A DNA stretch of 10,560 nt, taken from positions 1-10,560 of the forward strand of contig CAAGJJ010000122.1 of assembly GCA_900770165.1 (NCBI GenBank), in the 5' to 3' direction. Of this stretch, positions 1 through 6,213 are shown in pieces; within the stretch, counting starts at the first letter, position 1, and every line of letters begins with the position of its first letter. This stretch comes from Clostridia bacterium. Lineage in GTDB: Bacteria; Bacillota; Clostridia; Oscillospirales; Acutalibacteraceae. A program made the translations under genes and the position numbers. The notes under the pieces are model-generated. The model was not told the origin of the DNA. It saw only the letters and a list, made by a program, of their open reading frames with translations, and made no database searches.

Positions 1-171
1 CCGATCTTAGCTTTAATCTGAACTGATTCTTCTACCGGAAAGATTGTAGACATTAATCCTAATATAAATGATGCATATTGGGATACTCTTATGCGTAATA
101 AGTTTAAAATAGGCGAACTTGTATTGGTCGAAGGAAAGCTTCCGGATAAATGGAAATGTACAGATATTTAA
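1..171 (+). pseudogene. 3' end of an upstream gene, cut by the window edge and interrupted by an in-frame stop
   Basis: The frame ending in TAA at 169-171 reads as sensible protein from about position 22 (TDSSTGKIVDI ... GELVLVEGK ... KWKCTDI). It has no credible start: the only in-frame ATG (91-93) would give 26 residues and has no ribosome binding site. Reading further back in the same frame meets TGA at 19-21. The other two forward frames also hit stops close to the window start, so the break could be a nonsense change or a one-base indel near 15-25. The frame from 3 reads DLSFNLN and would join this one after loss of one base. I do not recognise the family. The stop lies just upstream of the binding site of the next gene, as in an operon. 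Confidence 0.45.
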
Positions 172-184
172 AAAAGGAGCTGCT

Positions 185-430
185 ATGAAGATAAGAAGTG
201 AATGGATAGAGATATCCCGAATGAATAAAAATAGAAAATTGGAAAGAGTTCAGGTATTATCTTTTGGACATTTTTATGTTATTAAGCTGAGCAAAAATTA
301 TTTTGCTGTATGTGATATAGATTTTAATAAGGAAATCACATCCGGTACTACCTTAGATAATGCTTCAAAGAAAGCCAGACTATTACAGACAGGGTATGAA
401 ATGGGCTTTGAAAATGCAGGGATGTATTAA
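185..430 (+). CDS. small hypothetical protein, 81 aa
   Basis: The start is ATG 185, with AAAGGAG at 173-179 five bases upstream. The frame is open back to 119, but no binding site lies there. The predicted protein is basic in its first third (MKIRSEWIEISRMNKNRK). A short beta-rich core follows (VQVLSFGHFYVIKLSKNYFA), then a helical tail ending GFENAGMY. There is no signal peptide, membrane segment or metal motif, and I recognise no family. It sits between the broken upstream gene and the YopX-family gene in one run of + strand genes, with no promoter visible between them. Being real is likely because of the binding site and spacing; the function is unknown. Confidence 0.75.
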   Translation: MKIRSEWIEISRMNKNRKLERVQVLSFGHFYVIKLSKNYFAVCDIDFNKEITSGTTLDNASKKARLLQTGYEMGFENAGMY

Positions 431-457
431 AAAAGACAAATAGAAAGGAATTTATAT

Positions 458-985
458 ATGAAGAATACAGATAGTAGATTTTTATACAAAGCAAAACGAA
501 CAGTTAATAATGAATGGGTACAAGGATATCTTTTTAAGACTGGGGAACGCTATAAGATTCTTCCTACAGACTTTGTTAGTCCTGCATTATCTGTACAGGA
601 AGATACAATATGCCAGTGTACAGGTATGACAGATAATAATTATAAACTGATATTTGAAAAAGATATCGTTGAGTTTCAGCGTAAGAAGAATGATAAGAAC
701 CCTGACAGATACTTTTTGTGGTGGAATAAGGAAATGAGTGCTATGACAGCAATTGATGCAAATAAGTGTGAATATAATGGATATGATTATATAGGATTTA
801 ATGTATATGACACCATTCCTGTTATGGTACAAGACCCTTATGGGGATTTTTATGATATTAAAGTGATTGGAAATATTATCGACAATCCGGAGCTTGTTAA
901 GGTTAAAGAAGATTACTCTAAATCCTTTTTACCAAAAGATGCGGATAAGAAAATTAATAAGAATGATATTGATTTAGAGTTTTAA
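458..985 (+). CDS. YopX-family protein, 175 aa
   Basis: YopX proteins are common in phages and prophages of Firmicutes; their molecular role is not established. Three hallmarks are in order. First is an N-terminal 'YKAKR...NEWVQGYL' at residues 10-25. Second is a central 'TICQCTGMTDNNYKLIFEKD' at about 50-69, matching the family's 'xxGQYTGLKDKNGKxIYEGD' pattern. Third is a C-terminal 'VIGNIIDNPELV' at about 136-147, matching 'VIGNIYENPELL'. The family normally ends near that last motif; here a lysine/aspartate-rich tail of about 28 residues follows. The ATG at 458 has AAAGGA at 444-449, eight bases away. Two shorter YopX-like frames, both broken, occur later at 6757 and 8256. Confidence 0.9.
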   Translation: MKNTDSRFLYKAKRTVNNEWVQGYLFKTGERYKILPTDFVSPALSVQEDTICQCTGMTDNNYKLIFEKDIVEFQRKKNDKNPDRYFLWWNKEMSAMTAIDANKCEYNGYDYIGFNVYDTIPVMVQDPYGDFYDIKVIGNIIDNPELVKVKEDYSKSFLPKDADKKINKNDIDLEF

Positions 986-1055
986 GAAAGAAGTCTTATA
1001 TGTTATCTAGCAAGTGAAACAAATAAGACAAAAGATGATTTAGAAAGGTAAATAC

Positions 1056-1091
1056 ATGACATTATTAGTAAAGAGAAAGGAATTATTATGA
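1056..1091 (+). other. possible 11-codon leader ORF overlapping the lipoprotein start
   Basis: ATG 1056 follows AGAAAGG (1042-1048) by seven bases and encodes MTLLVKRKELL. Its TGA (1089-1091) overlaps the ATG of the lipoprotein gene at 1088 in an ATGA arrangement, the geometry of translational coupling. The lipoprotein gene also has its own AAAGGA, so this may be accidental. The rest of 986-1087 shows no longer gene. Confidence 0.25.
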
Positions 1092-1375
1092 AACAAAAAT
1101 TCTTAATTATCATATTAGGTTTAATATTATGCCTTGGAAGCGTAGGATGTTCGCTTACGGATGAAGGAGATAAAGACTATAATGTGCATTCTAAACTTAT
1201 AGCTATACAGGGAGAAAAAGACTTATATTATTATTCCACAACACATATCGTCTATATTGCCTTTAATGAGTGTCATGGATATGTCGGATATGGCTATATG
1301 TCACCATATTATTCGGAGAATGGTAAATTGTGTAAATATGATACGGAAAAGAAAATGATTATTGAAATCGAATAA
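1088..1375 (+). CDS. small predicted lipoprotein, 95 aa
   Basis: Residues 1-20 look like a type II signal peptide: MKQK, then a hydrophobic stretch of about 13 residues (FLIIILGLILCLG), then SVGC with the probable lipid-attachment cysteine at residue 21. Position -3 is serine rather than the preferred leucine, so the lipobox is imperfect. The mature part (about 75 aa) is acidic then rich in tyrosine (DLYYYSTTHIVYIAF, GYVGYGYMSPYY). It should be exported and anchored on the outer face of the membrane. AAAGGA at 1076-1081 precedes the ATG by six bases. Surface lipoproteins in phage-derived regions sometimes alter superinfection or the host surface, but nothing here proves such a role. No terminator is evident before the promoter at 1446. 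Confidence 0.75.
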   Translation: MKQKFLIIILGLILCLGSVGCSLTDEGDKDYNVHSKLIAIQGEKDLYYYSTTHIVYIAFNECHGYVGYGYMSPYYSENGKLCKYDTEKKMIIEIE

Positions 1376-1445
1376 AAATTATGGAAAATCTATGTACTAT
1401 ATCATTAAAAATTAAATATTTGTACTAAATAATTGCTTTTTGTTA

Positions 1446-1474
1446 TTGACAGCTATCCTTAAAGGGTATATACT
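1446..1474 (+). promoter_or_regulatory. near-consensus sigma-A promoter
   Basis: TTGACA at 1446-1451 is separated by exactly 17 bp from TATACT at 1469-1474. Transcription would begin near 1481, giving a leader of about 35 bases before the ATG at 1516. The spacer holds an imperfect palindrome (ATCCTTAAAGGGTAT, about 1455-1469) that might be an operator. This is the best promoter in the window and probably drives the gene run that starts at 1516. Confidence 0.8.
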
Positions 1475-1515
1475 ATAGTTAAGTTAAGAAAATAAAAAAT
1501 CAGGAGAGTGATAAT

Positions 1516-1899
1516 ATGAAATGTCCAAACTGCAAAAAGGAAATGAAAGTAAAAAAAGAAACCGGATTCATACTTGACCTTAGTGGAACAGCAGATTATG
1601 ACTTATATTATGATTACAATATATATCGTTGTCCTGATTGTAAGATAAAATACAATGAAGACAGAAGAAATGATAAATGGGAGATACCTAAAAAACTGCT
1701 GCCAACTGAAAAGCAGAAGAATACAATCTTATTTATCAACAGCAGACTTCACGAAGATTTTGAAAGCTTAACAAAGAGACAATGTTGGGAAATCATTAAC
1801 CAAAACTTTGATAAAGCTAAAAATACTCCAAAACCTTCAAATTATGACTATGATGATATAGATGAATTATATGGAATATCAGAAGAATTTTATTTTTAG
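1516..1899 (+). CDS. zinc-ribbon protein with a C-terminal helical module, 127 aa
   Basis: The protein opens with CPNC at residues 3-6 and has CPDC at 39-42. Together they form a probable four-cysteine zinc ribbon around an aspartate/tyrosine-rich loop. From about residue 63 to 101 there is a helical module beginning PTEKQ and containing LTKRQCWEII. This resembles the 'TxKQ...LTKxxCxxFI' modules I know from other phage accessory proteins, and DUF3072-like helical repeats. The tail is acidic. AGGAG at 1502-1506 lies nine bases before the ATG. It is the first gene after the strong promoter at 1446, and the next gene begins 11 bases after its stop. A role in nucleic-acid or protein binding is inferred only from the zinc ribbon. 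Confidence 0.85.
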   Translation: MKCPNCKKEMKVKKETGFILDLSGTADYDLYYDYNIYRCPDCKIKYNEDRRNDKWEIPKKLLPTEKQKNTILFINSRLHEDFESLTKRQCWEIINQNFDKAKNTPKPSNYDYDDIDELYGISEEFYF

Positions 1900-1910
1900 G
1901 AGATGAAAAT

Positions 1911-2315
1911 ATGTCAAGCAGAGTATATGATTTTTCAGATAATTACGATTGTGTAACACAAAAGAAATGCCCTAGATGTGGAATAATTTATAATTTAGAA
2001 CCTGAATATAAATATGAATATGATAACTGGTATTTAGGTGATTTTGGATGTCATAGTCCAATAGAACATAAAACTTTAATAGGTTATAAAGACAGGGGGT
2101 GTCCACATTGCAGAGAAAGAAAAAACAGAGCTATAGAAGAATTTGAAAAAAGGTTAAAGAAATGTCCTGTATGTGGTAAAGCTAAAATCAAAGTTTATAC
2201 TACAGATTCTTATAAAGATTGTTATGGTATATTATGTGATTGTGTAAGTACAAGAGCTAAATTTACATATGAATGGATACCAAGACTTATAGGCATATGG
2301 AATAAATCTCATTAA
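1911..2315 (+). CDS. multi-cysteine zinc-binding protein, C-terminal part Lar-like, 134 aa
   Basis: Cysteine pairs are CPRC at 20-23, CPHC at 64-67 and CPVC at 85-88, with C104, C109 and C111. Two zinc sites are likely. The C-terminal 50 residues (CPVCGKAKIKVY ... GILCDC ... GIWNKSH) have the outline of Lar-type restriction-alleviation proteins. In that family a first CPxCG pair is followed by a beta strand, a second cysteine pair, and a final 'xxWN'. Lar is known to counter host restriction, but small proteins of this outline are very diverse, so that role is only a suggestion here. The binding site AGGAG (1898-1902) overlaps the upstream stop, which suggests coupled translation. Confidence 0.8.
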   Translation: MSSRVYDFSDNYDCVTQKKCPRCGIIYNLEPEYKYEYDNWYLGDFGCHSPIEHKTLIGYKDRGCPHCRERKNRAIEEFEKRLKKCPVCGKAKIKVYTTDSYKDCYGILCDCVSTRAKFTYEWIPRLIGIWNKSH

Positions 2316-2335
2316 AAAGGAGAATAAAATAATAT

Positions 2336-2533
2336 ATGTTAATGTATACATTTAAAATTCCAAAGGAAAAATATAAAGAAATTTATGATATTGTTGCAGA
2401 GAATGAAAATGAAGCAATAGATATCATTATGAATAAATTAAATGATAAGGATAATTCTCCGGCATCTCGAAAGTTTTATAAGGATTCAATCAGAGGTGTG
2501 AGAACAATAATGCAGCACCTCTCAAGATTTTAG
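2336..2533 (+). CDS. small hypothetical protein, 65 aa
   Basis: AAAGGAG at 2316-2322 lies 13 bases before ATG 2336 and 19 before ATG 2342, so either start is possible; I keep the first. The protein begins with a strand-like YTFKIPKEKY. A helix EIYDIVAENENEAIDIIMNKL follows, and the tail is basic. No metal site, membrane segment or known family is recognisable. It is 20 bases downstream of the Lar-like gene and 11 upstream of the next, in the same run. Confidence 0.65.
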   Translation: MLMYTFKIPKEKYKEIYDIVAENENEAIDIIMNKLNDKDNSPASRKFYKDSIRGVRTIMQHLSRF

Positions 2534-2544
2534 AAGGAGATAAT

Positions 2545-2709
2545 ATGAAAAACTATACCTATGATACTACAGATGAGATTATTTTTGAAGAGACACAAAA
2601 GGCAGCCTATGAAGAACAGTGCTTGTATGATTTTATTCATCAGGAACAGCCTAATGAAGATTACTTTGAAGGTATGAATGATTATTTAAACGGAACAATG
2701 AGTATTTGA
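2545..2709 (+). CDS. very small acidic hypothetical protein, 54 aa
   Basis: ATG 2545 has AAGGAG at 2534-2539, five bases upstream. The protein is strongly acidic and aromatic: MKNYTYDTTDEIIFEE at the start, and EDYFEGMNDYLNG near the end. Small, very acidic phage proteins are often anti-host or DNA-mimic factors, but nothing specific supports that here. It ends at TGA 2707-2709. Nine more codons would be read to TAG 2737-2739 if the TGA were passed, but the next gene's binding site lies there, so the TGA looks like the true stop. Confidence 0.6.
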   Translation: MKNYTYDTTDEIIFEETQKAAYEEQCLYDFIHQEQPNEDYFEGMNDYLNGTMSI

Positions 2710-2743
2710 AATTCGCATTTCTTTAGAAGATTGGAGTAGCAAT

Positions 2744-2884
2744 ATGGAAGAAAAAATTAACCAAATTCGTGAACTGGTAAGAGAAATTAAATCTTATGAT
2801 GATGTTTTGTATATGTATGAGGGTGATAAAATCGACCTTGAAATAAAGAAACAGGAACTATGGGATTTATTACAAAAATTATAA
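2744..2884 (+). CDS. very small hypothetical protein, 46 aa
   Basis: ATG 2744 has GGAG at 2733-2736, seven bases upstream. The sequence is highly charged and predicted all-helical: MEEKINQIRELVREIK, then a turn with YDDVLYMYEGDK, then a second helix IDLEIKKQELWDLLQKL. The two amphipathic helices could form a hairpin or dimer. No family is recognised. It is followed by about 157 bases (2885-3041) with only 10- and 18-codon frames (2923-2955, 2952-3008, joined by an ATGA overlap), which I do not call as genes. Confidence 0.6.
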   Translation: MEEKINQIRELVREIKSYDDVLYMYEGDKIDLEIKKQELWDLLQKL

Positions 2885-3041
2885 CGATTGAAATTAAGAT
2901 TTCTTATTAGAAGTGGGAAAATATGGAAAACATAGCTAATGATTGGTGTTTATGAAAAATAAGGCAAAGAATATAGTAGACATTGTAAAAGAAGGCAGCT
3001 TATGTTAATGAAAGCTAAATTTTATTTATGGAGAAATAAAC

Positions 3042-3203
3042 ATGAATTTTGAAGATTTTGATGTTACAAATGATGCAATTAAAACAGGAAACGGAGATTG
3101 TGGTTATATAATATTACCTAATTTATGTGGCTGCAATCCGGGAGAATATGGTGGATATGAACATTGTGATAAAACAAATTGTCCACTTAAAAATAAAAAT
3201 TAA
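3042..3203 (+). CDS. cysteine-rich mini-protein, 53 aa
   Basis: ATG 3042 has GGAG at 3030-3033, eight bases upstream. Five cysteines at residues 20, 29, 31, 42 and 47, with H41 beside C42, suggest a compact zinc site: C-x8-C-x-C around NLCGCNPG, then EHCDKTNC. Glycine is frequent in the middle. I do not recognise the family. It is the third of five small cysteine-rich proteins in this window. Confidence 0.6.
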   Translation: MNFEDFDVTNDAIKTGNGDCGYIILPNLCGCNPGEYGGYEHCDKTNCPLKNKN

Positions 3204-3238
3204 ATTTGTATTTTAAATAAGAAAAAGGAGAACAAACT

Positions 3239-3886
3239 ATGTCGCATTTTATTACATTAGTATTCACAAAGAAGAATGGAAAATCAGTTGAGGCGTTGCT
3301 TGCTCCATTTAATGAAAATATTAAATATGCTCCGTATGTTAAATATACAAGAGAACAAGCAATAGCGGAAATTAGAAAAGAAATTGAAGATTATAAAAAT
3401 GGATTATATGCAAAATACTTAGCAAATCCGTATGAATATGAAAAAAATTGCAACAATGCATCCCATATTAATTATTTAAAAAATATATTTCCGAAGAAAA
3501 TCAATTGGACAGATGATGAATGTTATGAATACATGAAAGAGGATTTCAGTGAAGATATGATTAAGCCAAACGGCGATTTGCTTTCAACATATAATCCATA
3601 TTCAAAATGGGATTATTATAGTGTTGGAGAGAAACAAAATAAATGTATTAAAACATTAAACGGAGAAAAGGTAAGCAAAGCATATGTAAATGAAGTCAAT
3701 TGGAAAGAAAGTATACCATTTGCATTTATTACTCCTATTGGAGAATGGCACGAAAGAGGTGAAATGGGATGGTGGGCTATAGTTTCTAACGAAAAGGAAG
3801 AAAAAGATTGGGAAAACGAATTTAAGGAATTTATTGATTGTTTGGATAAAGATACTATGGTAACAGCTGTTGATTGCCATATTTAA
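3239..3886 (+). CDS. conserved phage-type hypothetical protein (SKWDYY...ERGEMGWW...VDCHI), 215 aa
   Basis: This matches a family I know from phages and mobile elements of Firmicutes and Actinobacteria, with no assigned activity. Its marks are visible in order. 'LAPFNEN' is near residue 21. 'NPYSKWDYYSVG' (119-130) corresponds to 'NPxSKWDWYxIGGRW' in relatives. 'EWHERGEMGWWA' lies at 169-180, and the terminal 'AVDCHI' at 210-215. The usual GGRW after the tyrosine is replaced by GEKQ, a departure from the pattern as I remember it. A helical insert of about 90 residues (35-110) separates the first two blocks. AAAGGAG at 3224-3230 lies eight bases before the ATG. No signal peptide or membrane segment is present, so it is cytoplasmic. 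Confidence 0.85.
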   Translation: MSHFITLVFTKKNGKSVEALLAPFNENIKYAPYVKYTREQAIAEIRKEIEDYKNGLYAKYLANPYEYEKNCNNASHINYLKNIFPKKINWTDDECYEYMKEDFSEDMIKPNGDLLSTYNPYSKWDYYSVGEKQNKCIKTLNGEKVSKAYVNEVNWKESIPFAFITPIGEWHERGEMGWWAIVSNEKEEKDWENEFKEFIDCLDKDTMVTAVDCHI

Positions 3887-3938
3887 AAATTCAGACAAAG
3901 TTAAGAATTTCAACAAAAAATGAAGGTGATTTAAAACC

Positions 3939-4121
3939 ATGAATACTTGGAAAGATGAAATAGAAGAAATTATAGCTAACAGTGGAACTGATTCAGATAT
4001 AGAAGAATACCTATATGAGCATCCTGAACTTAATGCAGATAAAGTATGGGCTTATATAGAACAAAAGAACAGTAAGAAAGATAATAACTTAAAGAAAGCT
4101 ATAGATTATTTTAAAAGATGA
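3939..4121 (+). CDS. small acidic helical protein, 60 aa
   Basis: AAGGTG at 3923-3928 lies ten bases before ATG 3939. The protein is acidic in its first half (EIEEIIANSGTDSDIEEYL) and ends with a lysine-rich helix (NLKKAIDYFKR). It may be a small helical bundle; no family is recognised. The stop is TGA at 4119-4121, and reading past it gives only 12 codons before another TGA. This gene therefore shows TGA acting as an ordinary stop in this DNA. The binding site of the next gene (GAGGTG 4120-4125) overlaps the stop. Confidence 0.7.
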   Translation: MNTWKDEIEEIIANSGTDSDIEEYLYEHPELNADKVWAYIEQKNSKKDNNLKKAIDYFKR

Positions 4122-4134
4122 GGTGTTAATAGTA

Positions 4135-4464
4135 ATGATGGAAAAACCAAAAGACTATGAATCATTCTTTGCAATGTATAAGCCAAAAAATATTGTTTAT
4201 CCAAATGCAGTAGCAAGATATTTTAGAATAGATATAAAAGCTGCTTATGAAATTTGTGAAGATAGGATTGGTAAGGATTTAAGAAAGCTGTATATGATTA
4301 AATGCCCTGTATGTAATCATACATTACCGGATAGATTTTATTCTATTGCCGGAATTGACAGAGAAAATGAATATGGTTGCTATAATTGTGGAGCTGTTTT
4401 TAATATTAACCCAAATGAAGATATATATGTATATTATGAGAAAACAAAAGGAGATTTATTATGA
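4135..4464 (+). CDS. protein with a C-terminal zinc ribbon, 109 aa
   Basis: The frame is open from GTG 4123, but that codon is part of the likely binding site GAGGTG (4120-4125). ATG 4135, nine bases on, is the better start; ATG 4138 is a close alternative. The first 50 residues are helical and may form a helix-turn-helix-like fold (NAVARYFRIDIKAAYEICED). The C-terminal half has CPVC at 57-60 and CYNC at 82-85, a classical zinc ribbon, ending in a strand-rich tail (EDIYVYYEK). DNA binding is a reasonable inference but not shown. Its TGA overlaps the next ATG (4461) in an ATGA junction, so translation is probably coupled. Confidence 0.8.
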   Translation: MMEKPKDYESFFAMYKPKNIVYPNAVARYFRIDIKAAYEICEDRIGKDLRKLYMIKCPVCNHTLPDRFYSIAGIDRENEYGCYNCGAVFNINPNEDIYVYYEKTKGDLL

Positions 4465-4691
4465 ATAAAGAAGAAATGTGTGATTACCTTATATCTACAG
4501 GCTTATATAGGAAAAAAGGATTAGACCTTTCCTATGCAAAGGATATGATTGATTCAGATAAAACAATACCTATAAGTGACTTAGTTAAAAGATTCATTGG
4601 CATGGATAAGTATTATAAAGGAGAACCGTGGACTATCAGACAAATATTAGCCAATATCGACATAATTATTCCGGTAGAGGATAGAAAATAG
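4461..4691 (+). CDS. 76-aa hypothetical protein, short paralogue of the next gene's N-terminus
   Basis: This is a single-domain protein: an N-terminal helix (EEMCDYLIST), a helical middle (YAKDMIDSDKTIPISDLVKRF) and a conserved block (YYKGEPWTIRQIL ... PVEDRK). Aligned by eye with residues 1-76 of the protein at 4813, 49 of 76 positions are identical (about 64%) without gaps. Here the frame stops (TAG) directly after EDRK, while the downstream copy continues into a second domain. This gene overlaps the previous one by four bases and ends just before a strong terminator, so it closes its transcription unit. The family and function are unknown to me. Confidence 0.8.
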   Translation: MNKEEMCDYLISTGLYRKKGLDLSYAKDMIDSDKTIPISDLVKRFIGMDKYYKGEPWTIRQILANIDIIIPVEDRK

Positions 4692-4696
4692 ATTAT

Positions 4697-4733
4697 AGCA
4701 CTTAGTTTAGAAATATCTACTAAGTGCTTTTTT
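4697..4733 (+). terminator. rho-independent terminator
   Basis: A perfect 10-bp stem pairs AGCACTTAGT (4697-4706) with ACTAAGTGCT (4719-4728). The loop is 12 bases, and a run of six T (4728-4733) follows. It sits six bases after the stop of the 76-aa gene and ends the long unit that begins at 1446 or earlier. Confidence 0.9.
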
Positions 4734-4736
4734 AAT

Positions 4737-4777
4737 AATTAATCCTTTTTATAAATGTTATGTTTTTCTATTATGAT
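4737..4777 (+). promoter_or_regulatory. probable promoter region for the 4813 unit
   Basis: The best -10 is TATGAT at 4772-4777 (or TATTAT at 4769-4774). The -35 match 17 bp upstream is weak (TTATAA, 4749-4754). The block at 4737-4759 (AATTAATCCTTTTTATAAA then TGTT) recurs with small changes at 8860-8881. Both blocks lie directly after a terminator and before a new gene set. AAAGGA at 4797-4802 then serves ATG 4813. Confidence 0.45.
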
Positions 4778-4812
4778 ACACTAAAAATATAAAAAGAAAG
4801 GAATAAATTATT

Positions 4813-5352
4813 ATGAAGTCAAAAGAGATGTGTGATTATCTTATATCTACAGATTTATATAAGGAAAAAGGAATAGCCATTTCATGTGTAAAGGATATGA
4901 TTGAATTTAATAAAACAATCCCTATAAAAGATTTGGTTGAAAGATTTATTGAAGTTGATAAGTTCTACAAAGGAAAACCGTGGAATATCAGGAATATATT
5001 AACTAATATCAGCATGATTAAACCAATAGAAGATAGAAAAGAAAAATGGGAATCTAAAGACAATGAACAGATTATTGAAAAATTGAAAAAATTACCAAAT
5101 ATAGGGGATACAGTATATGGTATATTCAGACAGAAAATTATACCTTTAACAATTACCGGTATTACATTTAATGAATTTGGTATTACATTATCTGCTGAAA
5201 ATGAAGAAGAACTTGGATACAGTACAATAAATTTACTAGCAGATAATACCGGTACAGAATGGTATAAAACTAAAGAAGAAGCAAAAAAGAGTGTTAAAGA
5301 AATTTCAGCAAGCCATTTATTAAATAAAAATGGCAATGACTTAGAACGCTAG
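4813..5352 (+). CDS. two-domain hypothetical protein, 179 aa
   Basis: Residues 1-76 are a diverged copy of the preceding 76-aa protein. A short linker (about 77-92) leads to a second domain beginning KLPNIGDTVYGI (93-104). That domain ends with an EEA-containing helix (TEWYKTKEEAKKSVKE, about 148-163). It matches the 'KLPCKVGDTVYxI...GKTVFLTxEEAEAAL' domain common in clostridial phage proteins, whose role is unknown, and it recurs in the very next gene. AAAGGA lies ten bases before the ATG. The protein has no membrane segment. It is the first gene of its unit, and the next ATG is 14 bases after its stop. Confidence 0.85.
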   Translation: MKSKEMCDYLISTDLYKEKGIAISCVKDMIEFNKTIPIKDLVERFIEVDKFYKGKPWNIRNILTNISMIKPIEDRKEKWESKDNEQIIEKLKKLPNIGDTVYGIFRQKIIPLTITGITFNEFGITLSAENEEELGYSTINLLADNTGTEWYKTKEEAKKSVKEISASHLLNKNGNDLER

Positions 5353-5365
5353 AAGGAGATAGATT

Positions 5366-5788
5366 ATGGAAAGATTAACAGGAAGAGATGCATATGGAGA
5401 CATTGTAGCAAATGAAGAGATGCAGATAATAGCATCAAGAGGTACTACATATGATGACTTACATAATATTATAAATCATCTGGCAGAAAAGTTGTGTGAA
5501 TATGAAGATTTAGAAGAAAAGGGCAGGCTTACTAAGCTACCTTGTAAAGTAGGAGACACAGTATACGGAATATCAATGGGGAAAATTATCAACCTTACAG
5601 TAAATGAAATTTCAATATTTTATATGAAAGGTGAGAAGATAATTAATGTAAAATGTCAAAGCAATGATGAGTTCAGAAATTATGTTGAAAGAGAATTTGG
5701 TAAAACTGTATTCCTTTCAAAAGAAGAAGCTGAAGCAGTAATAAACAAATTAAAAGGTAAAGATAATAAGGATATAGAAAGGGATTAA
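5366..5788 (+). CDS. conserved phage-type hypothetical with KVGDTVYxI domain, 140 aa
   Basis: Three recognisable blocks are in order. 'MERLTGRDAYGD' is at 1-12. 'IINHLAEKLCEYEDLEEKGRL' at about 35-55 corresponds to the 'LAEYEDT' helix typical of many clostridial phage proteins. 'KLPCKVGDTVYGI' at 57-69 leads to 'GKTVFLSKEEAEAVINKL' at 112-129. The second half is homologous in outline to the C-terminal domain of the gene before. The function is not known. AAGGAG (5353-5358) lies seven bases before the ATG. The last codons (DIERD) contain AGAAAGGG, the likely binding site for the following gene, which starts five bases after this stop. Confidence 0.9.
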   Translation: MERLTGRDAYGDIVANEEMQIIASRGTTYDDLHNIINHLAEKLCEYEDLEEKGRLTKLPCKVGDTVYGISMGKIINLTVNEISIFYMKGEKIINVKCQSNDEFRNYVEREFGKTVFLSKEEAEAVINKLKGKDNKDIERD

Positions 5789-5793
5789 GCATT

Positions 5794-6213
5794 ATGAAAT
5801 ATAACAGGGCGGATGAAGAATATATTAATATGCTTGTTACCGAAAGGTACTGGAAAGATATAAAAGATGCTTTCAAAAGCAATGCAGATGATGAAACAAA
5901 ACGTATTCGTTTCGGCAGCAATTATTATCAGTGCCGTATAAATAAAGATGGATTCTGTATTGGAGCAAAAGATATCTGTAATCCTGAAATACTGGATTTA
6001 ACTGAAGTGAAAGAATACATACAAAATGCAACTAACAGTATTTATAATGCAAGTGGATTGTTAGAAGCTAATGATATTAAAACACTTAATAAGCGATTAG
6101 ACAATATAAAAGAAGAGCTTTACAGATGTTATGAAAGAATTGATGAAATAGAAGAAAACTCATATGTAAATCAAAAGAAGAACATAAAGGAGAAAGAAAT
6201 TGAAAGAGATTAA
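5794..6213 (+). CDS. hypothetical protein with C-terminal coiled coil, 139 aa
   Basis: The start ATG 5794 uses AGAAAGGG inside the end of the previous gene. The first 70 residues form a mixed region (ADEEYINMLVTERYWKDI, RFGSNYYQCRINKDGF). From about residue 72 the protein is helical and charged, with a probable coiled coil (LNKRLDNIKEELYRCYERID, 95-114) and a lysine/glutamate-rich tail ending EIERD. I recognise no family. The last 14 bases overlap the next gene, whose binding site and TTG start lie inside this one. Confidence 0.8.
   Translation: MKYNRADEEYINMLVTERYWKDIKDAFKSNADDETKRIRFGSNYYQCRINKDGFCIGAKDICNPEILDLTEVKEYIQNATNSIYNASGLLEANDIKTLNKRLDNIKEELYRCYERIDEIEENSYVNQKKNIKEKEIERD

Noticed and set aside
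587..832. Minus-strand open frame of 81 codons
   Set aside because: It lies wholly within the YopX gene on the other strand, is rich in Ile/Tyr/His as expected of an antisense shadow, and has no binding site.
2885..3041. Mini-genes at 2923-2955 and 2952-3008
   Set aside because: They have 10 and 18 codons, poor binding sites and no recognisable pattern; chance frames are the simpler reading.
3656..5921. Minus-strand open frames at 3656-3940, 4965-5336 and 5673-5921
   Set aside because: Each is antisense to a well-supported plus-strand gene, with hydrophobic, low-complexity translations and no upstream binding site.
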